Positions 58,374 through 64,000 of a stretch of DNA of 64,000 nt are shown here, piece by piece. The first letter of the stretch is position 1. Each line of letters opens with the position of its first letter. The DNA lies in contig JAMZAV010006170.1 of NCBI GenBank assembly GCA_024449915.1, positions 1-64,000 of the forward strand, read 5' to 3'. Below the pieces are notes generated by a model. It was not told the DNA's origin, ran no database searches, and saw only the letters and a program-made list of their open reading frames with translations. Origin of the DNA: Sweltsa coloradensis (Eukaryota > Arthropoda > Insecta > Plecoptera > Chloroperlidae). The translations under genes were made by a program, and so were the position numbers.

Positions 58374-59341
58374 AGTTTAGATTGGAGAAGGGTTGACAGG
58401 TTGGGAAAGCATAGAGAACATAAAGCCCAGCCTGAAGGGCTGGGGGCGACAAAACTTTTCACCTGCTGATGACAACTGTAGCTAAATTTAAAGTTGTTAC
58501 CTTAATCCACGACGCGTTTCGTCCTTCTGGGACTCTTCAGGCGGATGGTGGCCACTAAAAAATCAGCTATCTACATGCAACCAAAACTCACAACACATAA
58601 CCAAACCTGTGGTAGGGCCACGCAAGAAGTAAATTCTGCAAACATGTTGTCATCATCAGCAAGGTTACTTCACACACCATTCATACTAGGGCACACAGTC
58701 AGCACAGACAGTAAGGGGGCTTCCCTCCCAACTCTGATGCTCGGGAGACAAGAAATCCATGACTTACCCTGGATTCGAACCAGGACCCTTGGCAACAAGA
58801 GAAAAGCTGCCCCTCCTGCTGTTGCTGGGCAAGGGTGCCTCTTCATTCATACAAAGAGAAAAGGTTAGAGATAGGAAGGGTGGAAAGTCACAACACAGCA
58901 CAACCAGTGAGGGGGCTTCCCTCCTAGACTCTGGTGCTTGGGCGACAAAAGAACCATGTCTTACCCTGGATTTGAACCAAGACCCGTGGCAACGAGAGAG
59001 GCTGCCCTACTAATTGTGACTGGGATTCGAAAACGAAAGGAAACAAGACTACAAATTGCAAGCTCTTGGCTATAGCACAGGTACACGTGCTATATTAGCT
59101 CTTGGCTGCAGATGAAGAGGTTGAAGGAAAAGACGAGTAGGGTCTAACAGGTTCATCACCTGCTAGGCCCCCCCAGCAGGACAAGGAGTCACACTTGTTA
59201 TGAACAAGGAAACACGGACCCACCAGAGGGTGTAGAGTAGGCTCGCCCATCTCGACCCCATAGGTGAAGAAAGATGGAAAGTGATAGGTGTCAAATGACT
59301 TGGTTGTTCAATTTGTTTGGAAAAGGCCAAATGGCTAGTTT
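58374..59341 (-). mobile_element. Hammerhead-bearing repeat, copy 2 (968 bp)
   Basis: Direct repeat of copy 1, head to tail. It forms the left arm of a ~2-kb palindrome with copy 3. Confidence 0.92.
58505..58546 (-). ncRNA. Hammerhead ribozyme, copy 2
   Basis: Identical in sequence to copy 1 over the 42-nt motif. Predicted cleavage lies between 58511 and 58510, 956 nt from the copy 1 site, so a transcript through both would release one unit-length RNA. Confidence 0.88.
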
Positions 59342-59364
59342 AGTTTAGATTGGAGAAGGGTTGA

Positions 59365-59382
59365 CAGGTTGGGAAAGCATAG
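59365..59382. other. 18-bp spacer at the centre of the palindrome
   Basis: CAGGTTGGGAAAGCATAG lies between the left arm ending at 59364 and the right arm starting at 59383. It is part of the unit's own terminal sequence. Confidence 0.9.
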
Positions 59383-59738
59383 TCAACCCTTCTCCAATCT
59401 AAACTAAACTAGCCATTTGGCCTTTTCCAAACAAATTGAACAACCAAGTCATTTGACACCTATCACTTTCCATCTTTCTTCACCTATGGGGTCGAGATGG
59501 GCGAGCCTACTCTACACCCTCTGGTGGGTCCGTGTTTCCTTGTTCATAACAAGTGTGACTCCTTGTCCTGCTGGGGGGGCCTAGCAGGTGATGAACCTGT
59601 TAGACCCTACTCGTCTTTTCCTTCAACCTCTTCATCTGCAGCCAAGAGCTAATATAGCACGTGTACCTGTGCTATAGCCAAGAGCTTGCAATTTGTAGTC
59701 TTGTTTCCTTTCGTTTTCGAATCCCAGTCACAATTAGT

Positions 59739-59788
59739 AGGGCAGCCTCTCTCGTTGCCACGGGTCTTGGTTCAAATCCAGGGTAAGA
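59739..59788 (+). ncRNA. tRNA-like module 1 in the hammerhead repeat
   Basis: CTCG-TTGCCA-CGGG resembles an anticodon arm with a GCC loop, as in glycine tRNA. It is followed by the T arm CTTGG-TTCAAAT-CCAGG. No convincing acceptor or D arm. Equivalent modules occur in copies 1 and 2 on the minus strand. Confidence 0.5.
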
Positions 59789-59928
59789 CATGGTTCTTTT
59801 GTCGCCCAAGCACCAGAGTCTAGGAGGGAAGCCCCCTCACTGGTTGTGCTGTGTTGTGACTTTCCACCCTTCCTATCTCTAACCTTTTCTCTTTGTATGA
59901 ATGAAGAGGCACCCTTGCCCAGCAACAG

Positions 59929-59985
59929 CAGGAGGGGCAGCTTTTCTCTTGTTGCCAAGGGTCCTGGTTCGAATCCAGGGTAAGT
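59929..59985 (+). ncRNA. tRNA-like module 2 in the hammerhead repeat
   Basis: TTGTTGCCAAGGG is followed by a perfect T arm CCTGG-TTCGAAT-CCAGG (59963-59979), which includes a B-box-like GGTTCGAATCC. In copy 1 part of this arm is deleted. Confidence 0.55.
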
Positions 59986-60199
59986 CATGGATTTCTTGTC
60001 TCCCGAGCATCAGAGTTGGGAGGGAAGCCCCCTTACTGTCTGTGCTGACTGTGTGCCCTAGTATGAATGGTGTGTGAAGTAACCTTGCTGATGATGACAA
60101 CATGCTTGCAGAATTTACTTCTTGCGTGGCCCTACCACAGGTTTGGTTATGTGTTGTGAGTTTTGGTTGCATGTAGTTAGCTGATTTTTAGTGGCCACC

Positions 60200-60241
60200 A
60201 TCCGCCTGAAGAGTCCCAGAAGGACGAAACGCGTCGTGGAT
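60200..60241 (+). ncRNA. Hammerhead ribozyme, copy 3
   Basis: Stem I 60200-60205/60236-60241 (one G-T wobble), CTGAAGA 60206-60212, stem II 60213-60216/60222-60225, GAAA 60226-60229, cleavage expected after C60235. The sequence CTGA-GAGTCCCA--GGACGAAACGC closely resembles schistosome and newt hammerheads. Confidence 0.88.
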
Positions 60242-60370
60242 TAAGGTAACAACTTTAAATTAGCTACAGTTGTCATCAGCAGGTGAAAAGTTTTGTCGCC
60301 CCCAGCCCTTCAGGCTGGGCTTTATGTTCTCTATGCTTTCCCAACCTGTCAACCCTTCTCCAATCTAAAC

Positions 60371-60435
60371 TATATATAATATATATATATTTGATGTTAT
60401 TTTAAAATATATATAAATTATATAATTTTAATTTA

Positions 60436-60498
<63 letters not shown>

Positions 60499-60520
60499 AA
60501 TATATATATATATATATACG
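60371..60520. repeat. TA microsatellite (right border of hammerhead cluster)
   Basis: About 150 bp of interrupted TA repeats, with a partial MITE arm near 60390-60410. Confidence 0.9.
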
Positions 60521-60575
60521 TAGTAGTACGTAGTAGTATTGTAGGATAGCTTAAGAAAGTGACTTGTTTATTATT

Positions 60576-61307
60576 TTAACCCTTTCCAGTACAACAACGC
60601 CTCTGGGACGTGATAGATCGCCGTGGCGCTCCGTACAACGACGTCCTGGGGACGTCGTTGGTGCGCGAGTTCAAATAACCCGCCATATCTCCGGTACCAG
60701 CAGTCCTATCGAGTTCAAATCTTTACCGCTAGATAGCAGAAGGTTCCGCGCGTAAGAATATCGAGGCGACTGCATTACCGGCGTGAAACGCGCATTGATA
60801 CATCGATGAAAAACATCCGAGTTTGTTTTGTAAACACGCCGGCCGTCAATCGTTCCGTCATGGCTGCTAAGCGACCGAAGTTGACTGTTGATGTTGTTAA
60901 CAATATTCTTTTTGAGAGTGACTACAGCGATTCTGACAACGATGATAATGTTTCTATTTCTAATAATAGTTCTAGTTCAAGTGAAATGGGAGATTCTGAC
61001 AGTGATGATGTTGATTCAAGTGATTCAGGAGTTTCTAATCATGACGGCGCCGGTGTAGGCGTAGGCCTAGGCGTAAATAATGGCTGGGATTGGATTCGCG
61101 ATAATAATTATACAGACATGTTATATTTTTTTAATTGATAACTTCTTTATTGTAAACCTATCCTGAAAATTTTAAGTTAATTGGTTGATAACTTTCAAAG
61201 CTACAAGCACAAGTGTATATGGTTTCGCTTTACTTTTGACCGCTTGGAAATTAAATAGGTATTCCCAGGTAAAATAAATGGAAAATAACCATACTGGAAA
61301 GGGTTAA
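60576..61307 (+). mobile_element. Non-autonomous piggyBac-type transposon, 732 bp
   Basis: It is flanked by TTAA (60576-60579 and 61304-61307). The inverted repeats CCCTTTCCAGTA/TACTGGAAAGGG are 12 bp and perfect. A subterminal hairpin CAACGACGTCC-TGG-GGACGTCGTTG lies at about 60637-60660. TTAA targets and CCCTTTNN ends are diagnostic of piggyBac. It keeps only the start of the transposase, so it would need a full-length relative to move. Confidence 0.88.
60860..61138 (+). CDS. Truncated piggyBac transposase N-terminus
   Basis: The frame begins MAAKRPKLTVDVVNNILFES and continues into a Ser/Asp-rich acidic stretch (about residues 20-65), as at the N-terminus of piggyBac transposases. It then ends early (NYTDMLYFFN-stop) without the catalytic DDD domain. 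An in-frame ATG 54 bases upstream (60806) is possible, but the MAAKRPK start looks better for the family. It is an internal-deletion product, 92 codons against the usual 500-600. Confidence 0.65.
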   Translation: MAAKRPKLTVDVVNNILFESDYSDSDNDDNVSISNNSSSSSEMGDSDSDDVDSSDSGVSNHDGAGVGVGLGVNNGWDWIRDNNYTDMLYFFN

Positions 61308-61339
61308 TATTAGTGTAGGCCTAGTTAGTCAAAAGTTGA

Positions 61340-61527
61340 TAATGTAAATTGTGAACATTTTAATGCTTTGAATGATTAAATGTAAATGCCAGACGCACAG
61401 TCTGGTCCATTGAGGACTGAATTTAATGACTATGTAAAATATGTAAATTGTAAAATTATATGCTTGTGTATGTGTACATGTAAAAATAGCAAAATGCTAA
61501 ATAAAGATTTCTACTACTACATATAAG
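61340..61527 (+). mobile_element. Probable LINE 3' tail
   Basis: Non-coding text ending GCTAAATAAAGATTTCTACT with a short CTA repeat looks like a LINE 3' UTR with an AATAAA signal and simple-repeat tail. No ORF remains. Confidence 0.45.
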
Positions 61528-61646
61528 GGGATAGGACTAAGGTACCCTACCAACATGTTAAATTGTTTTTGTTTTAGTCTAACAAAAACATCATTCTCAC
61601 GATCAGTCGTCAATAATTCTTATGACGAGCAATCAAAAGGAGCACT

Positions 61647-62091
61647 AACTTTATTATGAGGGCCAGCGGTTTAGCCGAGCTCGTTTAACCGGTTCCCACT
61701 CGAACACCGAAGTTAAGCAGAATCGGGCGTGGTCATGGGTAGAGTGGGTGACCGCTCTACCCTGAAACTCACGTATACCGCTGGTTAGAGCCGATGGAGG
61801 GTTCGAAAGCTAGTGTAACGGCTTCGCTCTCCTTGACGTCTGCTCGGCAGTCCGGGTTAGTGGAGGAACCTACATGACTGTCAAAGTTACACCGTCCTGT
61901 CGGATGGGACGTTAAGCCGTTGGTCCCCTTGGTACTTTTCGAAAGGAGTAGGCTACGTGCCGGTACCGGGTTTCCCCTCCTCCCTTCTGTTCATACTTCA
62001 TCCTCATCTATCACCACTCATCGTCTCGATTAGCCAAAGTGCATAAATATGAGACGTTAAGCAATAATCAATCAATCAAACTTTATTATGA
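61647..62091 (+). mobile_element. 5S rRNA-headed SINE with perfect target duplication
   Basis: The element (61660-62078) is flanked by the 13-bp direct repeat AACTTTATTATGA (61647-61659 and 62079-62091). The head, about 61690-61770, resembles eukaryotic 5S rRNA (CACCGAAGTTAAGCAGAATCGGGC, written as two blocks CACCGAAGTTAAGC and AGAATCGGGCG, then GTGGTCATGGG and GTGACCGCTCT), which includes the internal Pol III promoter. The centre (GTCGGATGGGACGTTAAGCC at about 61898-61917) resembles the conserved core of Deu-type SINEs. The tail ends in AATCAATCAATC. This matches the SINE3 class. The perfect duplication implies a fairly recent insertion. Confidence 0.9.
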
Positions 62092-62242
62092 CAGGCTACT
62101 TAAACATAAGCTACTTAAACATTACTAACCCATCAGGATATCAGATTTCTTATAACTAGAACAATTTCTTAAGTTGAAAACATAGTTGTTGTAATAAGGC
62201 CTACGCCTTCCAACACATTTCACTTTTGACATGGATTATCTT

Positions 62243-62731
62243 TTAACCCTTCATAGGGCAAAAGACTGGGACCCAAAATTTTGCTTTCCACCATAACAAT
62301 GTACAAAGTTTGTGATTTATTTAAGGAATTTAAAAAAAAATTATCATTTAGGAATAAAATGCTGATTTTGGATTCCAAATTGACATCAAAGTTGAAAAAA
62401 AAATTAATTGCACTTATAAAAATTTGATTTTTTTGCAATTTTTCACTTTTTCCATTTTTTTCCATGTTCAAATTGAATCTTGTACAGGCAAACAAAATAT
62501 CCGGGAAAACCCGGAAATTTTATTTTTGAGTGTTTTATACTTGTATTTTTGAACCATTCCAAAAATCATTTTAATCATTCGAATTTAATATGGAAAAATT
62601 CTACGAATTTCAAACAAAACAAAGCAGCTTTTTACCCAGGTTAAAAGTATGATAAACTGGCAGATTTAAGTGTAGATTTTGAAAAGTGATGATAAACTAT
62701 TATATCTATACCCTACCCTATAAAAGGTTAA
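62243..62731. mobile_element. TTAA-flanked MITE, 489 bp, piggyBac-like
   Basis: TTAACCCTTCATAGGGCAAA at the left and, on the other strand at the right, TTAACCTTTTATAGGGTAGG. The inverted repeats share about 13 of 16 positions after TTAA. The inside is AT-rich with no transposase; the 62220-62495 minus-strand ORF has no domain. Confidence 0.6.
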
Positions 62732-63387
62732 AGTCAGCTAAATACATCCCAAATTCAATTATTAGAAATAGTTTTCTTTACAATCAAGATGAAATCAGCT
62801 CTTCGTGGAAAAACTTTAAAATAGTTGTGCTATTTTACCACAAATTAGCAAGAACTAGCATTTTTAGCATTATGCCTAACAAACAAGTTAATTCAGCATT
62901 AATTAACAAATATATAAATAATCAGATCAATCAGTTAGGCCTATGTGACTGAGTGGGTACCTACCTAGGCCTACTCTAGTTAGCCTATTTATTTAAAATT
63001 TATTTATTTACTTACAAATCTTAGACCTCTCAAAAGTTGGTTTTAAAAAATCTTTAAAACCAATTTAAACATATTTAACATTCATTGTAGTTAAAACTTA
63101 AAAACAAACTTTCGGGGCTCTACCAACAACCCATTAATATGTCAATCACTGAAAACAATTTTTAAATAAAATAATACCAGTAGTTCTGCAATCAAAGTCA
63201 CTGTGTGCCATCTTTAGTGATGGTATAATGGGATGTTGAAAATGTTCAATATTTTATTGTAGTTTATTTTATCAATGCCTGCCTGCCTGCCTGCCTACAT
63301 ACCTACAGTACAGATCATTATAATGGATTTTTCTCTTCAAGGAAGTAACATCAAAATTCTCTTTCAACCCCTTCAAATATGCGGAGA
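62732..63387. other. AT-rich intergenic DNA
   Basis: No gene recognised. A TGCC tetranucleotide repeat lies at 63277-63296. Confidence 0.7.
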
Positions 63388-63720
63388 TCATGGTGATAAT
63401 GCCCAATGCTGATTCCAACTTATTTTGATGATAAAGGTTTGAAATGTTTCAAAACAGTCATACTTGTGGTTTTTTATGTTTTTCTCCAACAACACAATTT
63501 TGTTTATGAAACCTTTTATTTTGTAGTGAACTGCAAACATATCGGCTGCTTCAGTTCCTTGTAAATACAAATTCAGCTCGTTTAATTTTGAAAATATATT
63601 GGCCAAATACGTGAGCTTCAGAACGAAATCTAGGCCTAGGCCTACATCGTGTAACGATTCCGCATAATCGCTTTTCTCGTCCAGAAACATCGCGTCTCCA
63701 TCATGAAGTACCACAACCAC
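63388..63720 (-). pseudogene. hAT transposase fragment (ZBED5/Buster-like)
   Basis: One open frame of about 110 codons includes MFLDEKSDYAESLHD, KLTYLANIFSKLNELNLYLQ, then DMFAVHYKIKGFINKIVL and DCFETFQTFI. This is the helical segment between the catalytic blocks in hAT proteins of the ZBED5/SCAND3-like group (LAYLADIF..LN.LN..LQG is characteristic). No start or C-terminal dimerisation region is present, and the frame does not continue into 63720-64000. It is most likely a transposon relic, less likely an exon of a domesticated gene. Confidence 0.7.
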
Positions 63721-64000
63721 TTATCCATGACACTGTCCTACGGGCAAAGAACATAAACACACACGGGTACACGAGGAACACTGATTTATTACTACAATAC
63801 ACCTTGATTTAGAACAATATCGCTTCAAAGTACACGCACACACTGCTGTACACGGACTGTACAAGCGGGCGTAGCGATAACGGGGGAGCGACCTTCAGAG
63901 CAACTGCCTGCAATGTCATGCAACGGTCTGTCAACTGGTAAGGGGAGGGGAGTGTGCGGGGTGACTTAATATCCTACTTCAAAAGGCACATCAGAGACGT
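63721..64000. other. Window end, nothing recognised
   Basis: Moderately GC-rich sequence with CACACAC words, no frame or repeat I can assign. Confidence 0.5.

Larger units (their letters stand above)
59383..60370 (+). mobile_element. Hammerhead-bearing repeat, inverted copy 3 (988 bp)
   Basis: Reverse complement of copy 2 with its own substitutions, so it is not a trivial mirror. In ribozyme sense the unit contains, in order: a TATAGCAC/GTGCTATA hairpin (about 59653-59676), two tRNA-like modules separated by ~190 bp, the hammerhead, and a CCCAGCC-CTTCA-GGCTGGG hairpin (about 60300-60320). It is bordered on the right by TA repeats. Confidence 0.92.

Noticed and set aside
58545..60172. ORFs repeated in all three hammerhead units (starting MTYPGFEPGP and MQPKLTTHNQ)
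   Set aside because: They pass through tRNA-like and ribozyme sequence, have no domain, and occur only because the unit is repeated.

Overview
The window looks like nuclear DNA from an animal, most likely a marine invertebrate. The grounds are a tandem C2H2 zinc-finger exon with a splice acceptor, LINE, Ty3/gypsy, hAT, pogo-type and piggyBac-type elements, a 5S-headed SINE, hammerhead-ribozyme repeats, satellite DNA, and many AGGCCTA words. I see no operons, ribosome binding sites, CRISPR or other prokaryotic features. The species cannot be fixed from the sequence.

Sequence quality is very uneven. About 1.2-11.6 kb, 17.26-25.5 kb and 25.5-38.0 kb are padded with homopolymer runs, as in a poorly polished long-read consensus. 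17.26-25.5 kb is almost nothing but runs of single bases, and its long ORFs are not genes. A direct control exists: 35.57-38.02 kb and 38.02-40.22 kb carry the same sequence, and the first, padded copy is about 250 bases longer.

Layout. 1-2.4 kb: satellite of about 300 bp, its first units alternating in two types. 2.4-11.6 kb: AT-rich degraded DNA with an AAT microsatellite and a small array related to a 5S SINE. 12.4-13.7 kb (minus): terminal exon of a C2H2 zinc-finger gene. 13.7-17.25 kb: upstream or intronic DNA with a tRNA-like sequence and local tandem repeats. 31.0-35.8 kb: a complete but corrupted Ty3/gypsy element. 38.0-40.2 kb: AT-rich DNA with a recurring 15-mer GGTAACAGACGTACC. 43.2-50.1 kb: nested transposon remnants (foldback element, RTE-like LINE split by a hAT element, gypsy RT relic, TTAA MITE, I-type LINE with RNase H). 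50.6-53.1 kb: a second, broken copy of the zinc-finger locus. 54.1-57.3 kb: hAT, pogo-like and TTAA elements. 57.4-60.4 kb: two direct copies and one inverted copy of a ~960-bp repeat, each with a hammerhead ribozyme. 60.6-64 kb: a piggyBac derivative, LINE tail, 5S SINE with perfect target duplication, another TTAA element and a hAT transposase remnant.

Only the zinc-finger exon is a plausible host gene. The most interesting item is the ribozyme-bearing cluster at 57.4-60.4 kb, which has the organisation expected of Penelope-type pseudo-LTRs or animal retrozymes and additionally carries two tRNA-like modules per unit.
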